Shown here one piece after another: positions 35,732-44,267 of a stretch of DNA of 64,000 nt. Position 1 is the stretch's first letter. Every line of letters starts with the position of its first letter. A program made the translations under genes and the position numbers. The notes beneath the pieces are model-generated. The model was given only the letters and a program-made list of their open reading frames with translations, searched no databases and had not been told where the DNA came from. The stretch comes from Halobacteriales archaeon QS_5_70_15 (GTDB taxonomy: Archaea > Halobacteriota > Halobacteria > Halobacteriales > Haloarculaceae): contig PXRQ01000081.1 in the NCBI GenBank assembly GCA_003022005.1, forward strand, positions 16,066 to 80,065, in the 5' to 3' direction.

Positions 35732-36952
35732 CTACCCGAACATCGTCCCGGGGTCGTGGAGGTGCTCGCGTGCCACGTCCTCGTCTATGTCGATGCCGAG
35801 GCCGGGCGTCTCGGGCACCTCGATGTAGCCGTCCCGGATGAGCGGCCCGTCGGCGTCGTGGAGGTCGTCCCACCAGTCGACGTCCCGGGCGTGGTACTCG
35901 AGGACGTCGAAGTTGGGGACCGACGCGCCGAGGTGGACGCAGGCCATGGTCCCGATGGGGCCACAGACGTTGTGCGGCGAGAAGACGATGTAGTTCTCCT
36001 CGGCGCGGTTGGCGATGGCCCGGGACTCCGCGAGGCCGCCACAGGTCGTGGGATCCGGCGTGATGATGTCGACGCCGAAGTCGTAGAGCAGTTCCTTGAA
36101 CTCGTGGACGCGGAACCGGTTCTCGCCGGTGGCGATGGGGACCCTGGAGGCGCGGGTCACTTCCCGCTGGGCGTCCATGTTCTCCGGCGGGACGGGGTCC
36201 TCGAGCCACATGAGGTCGTAGTCCTCCAGCTTCCGGCAGAGCCGCTTGGCGCTGTCCAGCGAGTAGTCCCAGTGGACGTCGAACGCGAGGTCGACGTCGT
36301 AGCCGATGGCGTCCCGTATCGCCTCGACGGTCTCGCGCTTGCGCTCGATGGCCGCGTTCGACACCCGCCCGTTGTACGGGTCGGGGTGGTTATCGAACGG
36401 CTGGTCGAGGTCGAACTTCAGCGCGGTGAACCCCTCGTCGACGACCTCCTCCGCGACGTCGGCGTAGGCTTCGATCGCGTACGCGTCGTCGCCCGCCGGC
36501 GAGTGGTAGCCGTGCTCCAGTTCGAACGCCTCGCCGGCGTGACAGTCACAGTAGATGCGCACCTCGTCGCGGTACTTGCCCCCGAGGAGCTGGTAGACCG
36601 GCAGGTCGAGGATCTTGCCGGCGACGTCCCAGAGGGCGATCTCGATGCCGGAGGCGGCGGTGACGACCTTCCCGGTCGTCCCGCTATGACCCGAGGTCTC
36701 CTGGACCATCCGGCGGAACAGCCGCTCGACGTCGAGCGGGTTCTCGCCGATCAGGAACCGCTTCATGTACTCCATGACCTCGGTGACGCCGCCACCGCGG
36801 TACGACTCGCCGATGCCGGTGACCCCCGCGTCCGTGTGGACGCGGACGAGGTTCCACTCGAAGTTGCCCTGGACCACGCAGGTCTCGATGTCGGTTATCT
36901 CCACGTCGCGACCCTCGCCGCGGTTCGTGGCGTGGTTTGAGTAGTCTCTCAT
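35732..36952 (-). CDS. MR/MLE family sugar-acid dehydratase (galactonate/gluconate dehydratase-like), 406 aa
   Basis: All catalytic residues are present: Lys179 in ALKFDLD, Asp225 and His227 in FDVHWDY, Glu251 in WLEDPVPPEN, Glu277 in TGENRF, and His326 in SPHNVCGP. It is closest within the window to the proteins at 19654 and 54592, sharing LLGGKYRDE, CHAGE and YHARDVDWWDDL segments. It probably dehydrates an aldonic acid to its 2-keto-3-deoxy form. The next gene on the strand is a 2-hydroxyacid dehydrogenase, which may act on a product. I keep the ATG at 36952, although the first 15 residues are polar and an internal start is possible. Confidence 0.85.
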   Translation of the reverse strand: MRDYSNHATNRGEGRDVEITDIETCVVQGNFEWNLVRVHTDAGVTGIGESYRGGGVTEVMEYMKRFLIGENPLDVERLFRRMVQETSGHSGTTGKVVTAASGIEIALWDVAGKILDLPVYQLLGGKYRDEVRIYCDCHAGEAFELEHGYHSPAGDDAYAIEAYADVAEEVVDEGFTALKFDLDQPFDNHPDPYNGRVSNAAIERKRETVEAIRDAIGYDVDLAFDVHWDYSLDSAKRLCRKLEDYDLMWLEDPVPPENMDAQREVTRASRVPIATGENRFRVHEFKELLYDFGVDIITPDPTTCGGLAESRAIANRAEENYIVFSPHNVCGPIGTMACVHLGASVPNFDVLEYHARDVDWWDDLHDADGPLIRDGYIEVPETPGLGIDIDEDVAREHLHDPGTMFG

Positions 36953-37134
36953 CGCGGTGTGGTAGCCGTTCGCGGGGCGTGACGTATGCGTTTGGGTTCG
37001 CGTCGGGACGCGTTTCAGTTACGTCACTCGTCCGGGAATCCGTCTCGGGTGGGACCGAAAGGGGCCGACGGGGGCTTTCCGAACCGGTTTCGCCTATCAG
37101 AGCGATTCGGTTCTCCTCGTTCGAACGCTCCCCG

Positions 37135-38238
37135 CTATACCCTGAACTCCTCGAGCGCGTCCCGGTCCAGCGTGACGCCGTGGCCGGACCGGTCCGGCAC
37201 CTCGATGGCCCCGTCCTCGGGCGTGATGGGGTTCTCGACCACGTCGTCGAAGGACTTGACGTCCGAATCGCGGTAGAAGTACTCCGCCCAGATGCCGTTC
37301 TCGATGGCCGCGAGCAGCTGGACGTGCAGGTCCCAGTTGTAGTGGGGTGCCACGGGGATGTCGTGGCTTGCGGCAGTGTGGGCGACTTTCATGAACTCCG
37401 TGACGCCCCCTACTACTGTGACGTCCGGCTGGACGATCTCGACCGCGTCCTCGCGCATCAGTTCGGCGAAGCCGTACCGGGAGAACTCGAGTTCGCCCGC
37501 CGCGACGGGGTAGGAGAGCGCGGCGTTGACCTCGCGCATCAGGTCGACGCTGTCGGGCATCACCGGCTCCTCGATGAAGTAGGGATCGTACTCCGCGAAC
37601 GCGCGGCAGGCCCGCACGGCCTCCTGTTTGTTCTTCCACTTCCCGTTGGCGTCCATCAGGAGCGTCCGGTCGGGGCCGATGGCCTCGCGGGCCACCCGCA
37701 CCCGCTCGACCTCCTCCTCGACGGGCAGGCGCCCCACCTTCATCTTCACGACGTCGTGGCCGCGCTCGACGTACGTCTCCATCTCCTCGCGGAGCCCCGA
37801 GAGCCCCTTGTCCTCGCGGTAGTACCCGCCCGAGGCGTACGCGGGGATCGGCTCGGTCCCACCACCCAGGAGTTTCCCGAGTGACATCCCCGCGGCCTTG
37901 GCCTTGATGTCCCAGAGCGCGATGTCGACACAGGAGATGGCCCGAACGAGGACGCCCTTGCGACCGATCTGGACGGTCCCGTCGAAGGTCTCGCGCCAGA
38001 GCCGCTCGGTGTCCCGCGGGTCCTCCCCGACCAGCATCGGCGCGAGCAGGTCCGAGACCGCGTCGGCGACCAGCCCCGCTCCGCCGTAGCCCAGCGAGTA
38101 GCCCAGCCCCTCGTGGCCCTCGTCGGTCCGGACGTACACGATGGCGTGGTCCCGCTCCTCGATGACGCGGGTCGCGAACGCGACGGGGCTGTCAAGCGGT
38201 ATCGAGACCGGGAACGCCTCCACCTCGGTTATCTCCAT
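37135..38238 (-). CDS. MR/MLE family enzyme, 367 aa
   Basis: This compact enolase-superfamily enzyme has the mandelate-racemase-like Lys165-x-Lys167 pair in VVKMKVGR, Asp196 in LMDANGKW, Glu223 in FIEEPVMP, Glu249 in AAGELEFSR, Asp272 in VQPDVTVVGG and His299 in VAPHYNWD. With both bases present it could racemise or dehydrate a hydroxy acid; the substrate is unknown. Its start (MEITEVEAFPVSI) and C-terminus (EVPDRSGHGVTLDRD) are complete. It is on the same strand as the gene at 35732, with 182 bases between them in which I see no gene. Confidence 0.85.
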   Translation of the reverse strand: MEITEVEAFPVSIPLDSPVAFATRVIEERDHAIVYVRTDEGHEGLGYSLGYGGAGLVADAVSDLLAPMLVGEDPRDTERLWRETFDGTVQIGRKGVLVRAISCVDIALWDIKAKAAGMSLGKLLGGGTEPIPAYASGGYYREDKGLSGLREEMETYVERGHDVVKMKVGRLPVEEEVERVRVAREAIGPDRTLLMDANGKWKNKQEAVRACRAFAEYDPYFIEEPVMPDSVDLMREVNAALSYPVAAGELEFSRYGFAELMREDAVEIVQPDVTVVGGVTEFMKVAHTAASHDIPVAPHYNWDLHVQLLAAIENGIWAEYFYRDSDVKSFDDVVENPITPEDGAIEVPDRSGHGVTLDRDALEEFRV

Positions 38239-38350
38239 GCGTGCCCGTGGCGAGTCGGAGCGGAGTCAAAGAGTTTTCCGTCCGACCGGGGCCCGCGCCG
38301 TCCGGTCCGGGACGGGTTGCGGGAGCCGGGGCTCCCGGCCGGCGGGCTCG

Positions 38351-38415
38351 TACGGTCGTGTGTAGTCCGGGCGGGAACCGGTACCAGCGAGGGCACGTCG
38401 TTACGCACGACCGAA
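38351..38415. repeat. Palindromic element, about 65 bp, gtcgtgcgt type (copy 2, shortened)
   Basis: The arms tacggtcgtgtgta (38351-38364) and tacgcacgaccgaa (38402-38415) pair with two mismatches. Read leftward it begins directly after the T-G-A of the next gene (TGATTCGGTCG), as the related copies do. The middle is shorter than in the copies at 32444 and 49508 and lacks their ttttaccg pair. Confidence 0.65.
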
Positions 38416-39462
38416 TCAGGCGGGGCGTTCGGCGGCGTCCCGGAGGGCGTCACGTGTCGCCCGGAGGTCGGCCGTCCTCCCCTCCAGGTCCCCGTCCTCC
38501 ATCCGCGCGGTCAGCGCCGCCGCGACCGACGCCTCGGCCTCGTGGAGGTCGGCCTCGATGCGGTCGGCCCGTGCCGCCTGGTCCCCGGTCGGATCCCCCG
38601 CGCGGGCCTCGGCGAGCAGCGCCCGCGCGTCCTCGCTCATCCGCAGGGACTGGCGACCGTGCTCGGCCACGGCGGAGTAGGTGGTACGGTTCGACTCCCA
38701 CTCGACCTCTACGGCCTCCTCCTCGATGGCCCCGACGACGAACGCCGCCTTCGAGAGGGCCGCGTCCGTCCCCGACACCTTCGGGGAGACGTCCGCCCTG
38801 GCGTCGATGGAGACGAGCACGGCCTTCTCGCCGGTGGTGTAGGGCCCCGCCGGGTACGCCCCGTTCGCGATGGCCCCGGCGCCGACGACCAGGAGCGCGA
38901 ACAGGAGGACGGCCAGGAACACGCGCGGGGCCCCCCGGACCCGGTCGGGCCGCCGCAGCGGGTTGTTCGTGCGGTCGGTCAGCGAGTACGGCCGGGCCGA
39001 CTCGATCCCCTCCACGAGCCGGCGGGTCCGGTCCGAAGCGCCGTTCACGGCGACGTGGCCACTCCGGGTGGGCCGGACGAACGAGCTGTGGAAGCCCGCG
39101 TGGGTGACGACCAGCCCCTCGCCGTCGTCGAACTCCTCGCGCCGTACCCCGTCGAACCCCTCGAACTCGCGGACCGCGTCGGCGATCGCTTCGAGCTCCC
39201 GCGCCGGGTCCTCGACCGGCGAATCGGAGACGAACGAGGCGCCACGACGGGAGTCGTCCGCGCGGACGCTGCTCAGACGCCGCCAGCCGCGCCGGGCCCA
39301 GAGCTTCGCGTGGGCGATGGCCCTCGGGAGCCCCGCGACCGCGACCGCGAGCAGCGTGGCGGCGGCGAACGGGGCCCATCCGGGGTAGCGGAGGAAGGCC
39401 CAGGCGCTCGCCACCACCAGCAGCGTCGCGCCGCCGAGCGAGAGGCCCCTGAGCTTGTTCAT
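38416..39462 (-). CDS. Hypothetical membrane protein, 348 aa
   Basis: I do not recognise the family. Two N-terminal membrane helices (about 8-25 and 28-47) are followed by a cytoplasmic domain with alternating charged strands (VREFEGFDGVRREEFDDG near 87-104). A third helix lies near 177-198 (FLAVLLFALLVVGAGAIA), followed by an outside C-terminal domain of about 140 residues that is mostly helical (LAEARAGDPTGDQAARADRI). The architecture looks like a small membrane sensor or stress protein. It lies 3 bases from the small gene at 39466, in the same direction, so they form an operon. Its stop overlaps a palindromic element. Confidence 0.65.
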   Translation of the reverse strand: MNKLRGLSLGGATLLVVASAWAFLRYPGWAPFAAATLLAVAVAGLPRAIAHAKLWARRGWRRLSSVRADDSRRGASFVSDSPVEDPARELEAIADAVREFEGFDGVRREEFDDGEGLVVTHAGFHSSFVRPTRSGHVAVNGASDRTRRLVEGIESARPYSLTDRTNNPLRRPDRVRGAPRVFLAVLLFALLVVGAGAIANGAYPAGPYTTGEKAVLVSIDARADVSPKVSGTDAALSKAAFVVGAIEEEAVEVEWESNRTTYSAVAEHGRQSLRMSEDARALLAEARAGDPTGDQAARADRIEADLHEAEASVAAALTARMEDGDLEGRTADLRATRDALRDAAERPA

Positions 39463-39465
39463 CGG

Positions 39466-39750
39466 TTAGCGGCCGAGGAACGTTCGCCTGATCCGCGCGA
39501 AGACGCCCGTCTTGCGCTCCGCCAGCTCCTTCCGGATGACCTCGCCGACCTTCTCCTCGAGGTCGGCCCGGCTCTCGAACCGGTCGAACTTCCCCCGCGC
39601 CATCAGCTCGGAGACCATCGCCGAGTTCCCCTCTCCGTCGAGCTGGACGTTCGCGAGGGCGTGTTCGCGCTCGAGTCGCCGGACGGATACCGGATAGGAC
39701 CATCCCGACTCCTCGATGAGCTCGTGCACCGCGTCGGGCCCGTGAGCCAT
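39466..39750 (-). CDS. Small DUF5789-like hypothetical protein, 94 aa
   Basis: The protein is a small, helix-rich soluble polypeptide. Its segment HELIEESGWSYPVSVRRLERE (about 9-29) resembles small haloarchaeal proteins of unknown role, but I cannot assign a function. The start at 39750 is chosen because a gtataaacc box lies 27 bases upstream; a longer frame to 39879 adds unrelated residues. It is the first gene of a pair with the membrane protein, whose start follows its stop by 3 bases. This pair looks like ordinary host DNA amid the catabolic genes. Confidence 0.6.
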   Translation of the reverse strand: MAHGPDAVHELIEESGWSYPVSVRRLEREHALANVQLDGEGNSAMVSELMARGKFDRFESRADLEEKVGEVIRKELAERKTGVFARIRRTFLGR

Positions 39751-39875
39751 ACTCCCGGGTAGGTGCTCTCGGAGGTATAAACCTTGCAGGGGTCGCTCGA
39801 GGTCGCTGCGCGTCGTCGCCGACCGGAGCCGCCCCGGAAGCGGTTTCCGCGGTGAGGCGGGGACGGGAGGTACGG

Positions 39876-40922
39876 TCACCTCGCCATGCAGTACCGGGAG
39901 ACGGCAACGGGGGACGCGGAGGGACGGATCGCCGGTCGAGCCGGCGGCTGGATTTCAACGCACCCGGTTCTCGAGATCTTCCCCGTCCCGTCGATCCGCC
40001 TCACGTTCCCGGCGACTATCCCCGCCAGCCGCGGGTAGTACCGGGAGGTGTGCCCCGCGTTGTGCGGCGTGACGATGACGTTGCCCATGTCCCAGAGGTC
40101 GTGGTCCGCGGGGAGCGGCTCGGGGTCGGTCACGTCGAGCGCCGCCCCCCGGATCGCGTTGCCCCTGACCGCGTCGAGCAGCGCGTCCGTATCGATTATC
40201 GGCCCCCGGCCGACGTTCACGACGACCGACTCCGGCGAGAGCGTGTCGAACGCCGCCGCGTCGACGAGCCCGCGGGTCGTCTCCGTCAGCGGACACGCGA
40301 GCACGAGGTAGTCCGTCCCGGCGAGCGCCTCGTGGAACGGGTCCTCGTCGAAGCCGAACACCTCGTCGGTCGGCCCGCCCTTCTCCGGGGTGTAGCGCAC
40401 GCCGAGGATGCGGGGCCCGAACGGCCGCAACCGCTCGACGATGGCCTCGCCGATGGCGCCGAGTCCGACGACGGTGACCGTCGAGTCGGCCAGTTCGGTG
40501 TGGTGGGCCCGGTAGTGGCGCCACTCGCCCCGTTCGCCGCGGCTGACGCCCTCGTGGAGGTTGCGGCTGAACACGAGCACCGACCCGATGACCTGCTCGG
40601 CGATGTTCGGGCCGTGGACCCCCGAGGCGTTCGTCACCGCGATGCCCCGCTCCTCCAGCGCGTCGAGCGGGAGCCGACCGACACCGGCCGCCGCACACGC
40701 GAACAGCCGGAGCTCCTCGGCGTGGTCGAGCAGGTCCGCATCGAGCGCGTGTCCGGTCGCCACCGGAACCTCCGCGATGAGTTCGCGCTCCTCGGCCGGC
40801 GTCCTCGCCCGGACCACCTCGTGGTCCGGGAGGCGCTCCCGGAGTTCCTCGGCGTACCGTTCGCTCGACATCCCGTGGGCCCCGCGGCGCAGCACGAGCA
40901 CGTCCGGGTCGGCCCCGGTCAT
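39876..40922 (-). CDS. D-isomer-specific 2-hydroxyacid dehydrogenase with frameshifted C-terminus, 348 aa as read
   Basis: The fourth 2-hydroxyacid dehydrogenase of the window has GLGAIGEAIV (153-162), Arg239 in NVGRGPIIDTDALL, Glu268 in DPEPLPADHDLW and His287 in TPHNAGHT. The core is intact. At the end, relatives finish with a DLENRVR-type tail. Here the frame slips in a GGGG run near 39985, and the true tail (EDLENRVR and a stop at 39955) is in the next frame. As read, the protein gains about 35 foreign residues ending VSRYCMAR. A one-base sequencing error or a recent frameshift explains this; activity may survive. Confidence 0.8.
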   Translation of the reverse strand: MTGADPDVLVLRRGAHGMSSERYAEELRERLPDHEVVRARTPAEERELIAEVPVATGHALDADLLDHAEELRLFACAAAGVGRLPLDALEERGIAVTNASGVHGPNIAEQVIGSVLVFSRNLHEGVSRGERGEWRHYRAHHTELADSTVTVVGLGAIGEAIVERLRPFGPRILGVRYTPEKGGPTDEVFGFDEDPFHEALAGTDYLVLACPLTETTRGLVDAAAFDTLSPESVVVNVGRGPIIDTDALLDAVRGNAIRGAALDVTDPEPLPADHDLWDMGNVIVTPHNAGHTSRYYPRLAGIVAGNVRRIDGTGKISRTGCVEIQPPARPAIRPSASPVAVSRYCMAR

Positions 40923-41111
40923 CGACGCTCACCCGCGTCCGGTCCTCGGTTCGCACCGCTCTCTCGAAGCGACATACGGTCGCAGCCTCCATCGCCAGCC
41001 TCTTAGTTTCGGTAGTCCGGGGCTCGGCGGACGTGGTACCCGGGTCACTACTGGTCCAGTCACCGAGTTCCCCACGGTGGGTTTATGCGTCGTCACGATG
41101 GAGTGCGGAGC

Positions 41112-42404
41112 ATGGACTTTCCCGACGAAGCGACGGTCTCGGCGGTGCTCGACCCCGTCGAGTTCCCGGAGTTTCGCGACGTGCGGTACGACCCGCCGAC
41201 CCCCGAACTCGGGGACGTTCCCGGTGCGGCCCGCGAGGCGGTCGACGCGCTGGCCGTCGAGGACCTGCCCGCGGGCGCGACCGTGGCGGTCGGGGTCGGG
41301 AGCCGCGGCATCACCGACCTCGCTCCGGTCGTCGAGGCCGTCGTGGCGCGGCTCCACGACCGGAACCTCGACCCGGTGATCGTGCCGGCGATGGGTAGCC
41401 ACGGGGGCGCAACCGCGGAGGGTCAGCGGGACGTGCTCGCGTCCGTCGGCGTCACCGAGGAGTCCGTCGGGTGTCCGATCGACTCCCGGATGGAGACGGT
41501 CGTGCTCGGCGAGTCCGAACTCGGCTCGCCGGTCCACTTCTCGACGGCCGCGCTCGAGGCCGACGCGGTGCTGGTCGTCAACCGGGTGAAGGCCCACACC
41601 AACTTCACCGGGCCGTTCGAGAGCGGGCTGGCCAAGATGATCGCCGTCGGCCTCGGGAAGCAGCGGGGCGCGAGCGCGGTCCACGAGCGCGCGCTCGTCG
41701 AGGGGTACGTCCCCGTCATCGAGTCGGCCTTCGAGGTGATCCGCCAGCAGGTGGACCTGCTCGGCGGCGTCGCGATCGTGGAGAACTTCGAGGACCGAAC
41801 GGCCGAGATCGAGGGGGTCCGCACGACCGACCTCCCCGACGCCGAGGCGGACCTGCTCGACCGCGCCGACGAGTATATGCCGACGCTCCCCTACGGGGAC
41901 CTCGATGTCCTCGTCGTCGAGCGCATCGGGAAGGACATCTCCGGTGCGGGGATGGACACGAACGTCATCGGGCGGTATGAGGTTCTCAACACCGAGGACC
42001 CCGAGACCCCCCGCATCAAGCGAATACTCGTCTTGGGCCTGACCGAGGCGACCCACGGCAACGGGCAGGGGATCGGCCTCGCCGACCTCACGACGGTCGA
42101 CGTGGTCGAGGAGCTGGACCTCGACCAGGTGTACGCGAACGCGCTGACGAGCTCGTCGTTCTCGAAGGGGCGGCTGCCGATGGCGCTCCCGAACGAGGAG
42201 CTCGGGCTGACCGCGGCCGTCTCCGGGGTCGGTCCGTACGACCCCGAGACGACACGCATCGCCTGGATCCGGGACACGGGTCACCTCTCGGAGTTCCGCG
42301 TCTCGCCCGCGCTGGCCCGGGACCCGCCCGAACACGTCGAGGTCGTCGGCCGATCGCGACTGGTCTTCGAGGACGGGCAAGCGCGCTTCGAACCCGTCGG
42401 GTAG
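41112..42404 (+). CDS. LarA-like (lactate racemase N-terminal domain, DUF2088) protein, 430 aa
   Basis: This paralogue of the protein at 27929 shares VGSRGITDLAPVV, VIPAMGSHGGATAEGQRD near 96-113, NRVKAHTNFTGPFESGLAK near 157-175 and GMDTNVIGRYE near 285. It would act on a hydroxy acid, perhaps as a racemase or epimerase; metal-pincer cofactor genes are not seen nearby. The ATG at 41112 follows a gtttatgc box by 28 bases. Downstream, after a short tandem repeat, comes an atypical SDR in the same direction, which may share the pathway. Confidence 0.78.
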   Translation: MDFPDEATVSAVLDPVEFPEFRDVRYDPPTPELGDVPGAAREAVDALAVEDLPAGATVAVGVGSRGITDLAPVVEAVVARLHDRNLDPVIVPAMGSHGGATAEGQRDVLASVGVTEESVGCPIDSRMETVVLGESELGSPVHFSTAALEADAVLVVNRVKAHTNFTGPFESGLAKMIAVGLGKQRGASAVHERALVEGYVPVIESAFEVIRQQVDLLGGVAIVENFEDRTAEIEGVRTTDLPDAEADLLDRADEYMPTLPYGDLDVLVVERIGKDISGAGMDTNVIGRYEVLNTEDPETPRIKRILVLGLTEATHGNGQGIGLADLTTVDVVEELDLDQVYANALTSSSFSKGRLPMALPNEELGLTAAVSGVGPYDPETTRIAWIRDTGHLSEFRVSPALARDPPEHVEVVGRSRLVFEDGQARFEPVG

Positions 42405-42405
42405 A

Positions 42406-42450
42406 CCGGAGTGGAGCGGACCGGAGCGGACCGGAGCGGACCGGAGCAGA
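42406..42450. repeat. Short tandem repeat, 10-bp unit
   Basis: The unit ccggagcgga is repeated about four and a half times with small changes directly after the stop of the LarA-like gene. No gene function is evident. Probably replication slippage. Confidence 0.85.
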
Positions 42451-42519
42451 TCAGACCGAACCCGGTACTGCCCGTCGACGTCAACCCTTTTTACGGTCGG
42501 TCGCACAGGCCAGCACGCC

Positions 42520-43977
42520 ATGGACCTGGAGATAGCGGGCGACGCGGCGCTGGTGACGGCATCGAGCAGCGGCCTGGGGAAGGCCTCGGCGACGGCGCTG
42601 GCCCGCGAGGGCGCGAACGTCGTGATCAACGGCCGGGACGAGGACCGCCTGAAGGCGGCCGCCGAGGAGGTACGCGAAACGGCGGCCGGCGAAGTCGTCC
42701 CCGTCTCCGGCGACCTGACCGACCCCGACGACACCGAGCGGCTGGTCGAGCGGACCGTCGGGGAGTTCGGGGGACTGGACCACCTCGTCACGAGCGCCGG
42801 GGGGCCGCCCTCGGGGCCGTTCCTCGAGACGACCGACGAGGACTGGTACGACGCCTACGACCTGCTCGTCATGAGCGTCGTCCGAGTGGCTCGCGAGGCC
42901 GAACCCCACCTCCGCGAGGGGGACGGCGGGACGATGGTGAACATCACCTCCCGGTCGGTCAAGGAGGCCATCGACTCGCTCGTCCTGTCGAACTCCGTGC
43001 GGATGAGCGTCATCGGCCTCGAGAAGACCCTCTCGAAGGAGTTCGCCCCGGACGTGCGGTGTAACGCGGTCCTCCCGGGGACCCACGAGACGCCCCGCAT
43101 CGAGGACCTCGTCGAGCAGGCGGTCGAGCGCGGCGAGCACGACTCCTACGAAGCGGGGCTCGAGGCGTGGGCCGAGGGCATCCCCGTCGGTCGCATCGGT
43201 GACCCGATGGAACTCGGCGATACCGTCGCGTTCCTCTGCTCGCCGCGCGCGGGCTTCATCAATGGCCAGGCGATCGTTCTCGACGGCGGCGACGGCGCGT
43301 CTCCGTGGGGACGACATGGCGCCGACGATCACCCGCATCGAGAGCACCGAGTTCGGCTACCCACTGGAGGACATGGGGCCTGCCCCGAACGGCTTCAGCC
43401 TCGCGTACGACCCCGGGGAGACCGCCGAACCGAAACTGTTCGGCCTGCAGATCCACACCGACGAGGGGATCACCGGCGAGTACGTCGGCGGGAACTCGCC
43501 CGCGTTCGCCGAGATCGACATGGTGGCGGACTACCTGGTGGCGAAGAACCCCCTCGACCGGGAACGGCACTGGTCGGAGATGAAACGGGCCCTGCGCAAG
43601 TACGACCGGATGGGGATGGGGCCGCTGGACATCGCGCTGTGGGACGTCGCGGGGAAGTACCGCGACGCGCCGATCCACGAACCGCTCGGCACCTACCGGG
43701 AACGGCTACCGACGTACGCCTCGACGCTCGGCGGGGACCGCTACGGCGGCCTCGAGACGCCGGAGGGCTACGCCGACTTCGCCGAGGCGTGCCTGGGGAT
43801 GGGCTCCCCCGGCTTCAAGATCCACGTCTGGGACGGGGACTGGCGGGACACGGACCGGGTCATCGAGACGACACGAGCCGTGGGCGAGCGTGTCGGCGAC
43901 GAGATGGACCTGATGCTCGACCCCGCCTGTCAGTTAGAGACGTTCGCCGACGCGCTGGCGGTCGGGAGGGCCTGTGA
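42520..43977 (+). CDS. Atypical SDR (Ser/Arg in place of Tyr/Lys) with lost stop codon
   Basis: The first 260 residues are an SDR close to the one at 18018, with ASSSGLG, TSAGGP and NITSR blocks and SNSVR (157-161) where YxxxK should be. Real similarity ends at about 43300 (GQAIVLDGG). No stop follows, and the frame reads on for 225 more residues in the wrong frame of the next gene. The foreign tail (basic, Arg-rich) suggests that an indel or deletion near 43305 removed the stop. A TATA-like cttttta lies 29 bases before the ATG. As written, the fused protein would be 485 residues and probably unstable. Confidence 0.78.
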   Translation: MDLEIAGDAALVTASSSGLGKASATALAREGANVVINGRDEDRLKAAAEEVRETAAGEVVPVSGDLTDPDDTERLVERTVGEFGGLDHLVTSAGGPPSGPFLETTDEDWYDAYDLLVMSVVRVAREAEPHLREGDGGTMVNITSRSVKEAIDSLVLSNSVRMSVIGLEKTLSKEFAPDVRCNAVLPGTHETPRIEDLVEQAVERGEHDSYEAGLEAWAEGIPVGRIGDPMELGDTVAFLCSPRAGFINGQAIVLDGGDGASPWGRHGADDHPHREHRVRLPTGGHGACPERLQPRVRPRGDRRTETVRPADPHRRGDHRRVRRRELARVRRDRHGGGLPGGEEPPRPGTALVGDETGPAQVRPDGDGAAGHRAVGRRGEVPRRADPRTARHLPGTATDVRLDARRGPLRRPRDAGGLRRLRRGVPGDGLPRLQDPRLGRGLAGHGPGHRDDTSRGRACRRRDGPDARPRLSVRDVRRRAGGREGL

Positions 43978-44267
43978 CGAGCAGGGGTACGTCCGGTAGA
44001 GGACCCGTTCCGGGACGCGGGCATCTCCCGGCACGCCTACCGCAAGCTGCGCCAGAAACTCGACACGCCGATCCTCCAGACCGAACACGTCCGCGGGCTC
44101 GAGCCGTTCTCCGATTTCGCCACCACGGGGTCGACGGACTTCCTCCGCGCGGACCGGAGTACGACGCGGGTATCACGGGGGCCATCAAGCGCGCCCGGGT
44201 CGCGGAGGGGTTCGGCCTCGACGTCGAGTACGACTGGCAGGCGGCCGCTACTCGCCCTCCACGATAG
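43317..44267 (+). pseudogene. MR/MLE family enzyme, two frameshifts and missing C-terminus
   Basis: It starts MAPTITRIESTEFGYPLEDM and reads to DEQGYVR with a stop at 43997, passing FKIHVWDGD (Lys region) and MLDPACQLE. In the next frame it continues VEDPFRDAGISRHAYRKLRQ and ILQTEHVRGLEPFSDF. After another slip near 44155 it continues EYDAGITGAIKRARVAEGF before ending near DVEYDWQ. The last part of the barrel with the catalytic His is missing; the sequence stops where the leftward aldolase gene ends. A C-terminal MR/MLE fragment in the same orientation lies at 47180, so the gene may have been split. Confidence 0.75.
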
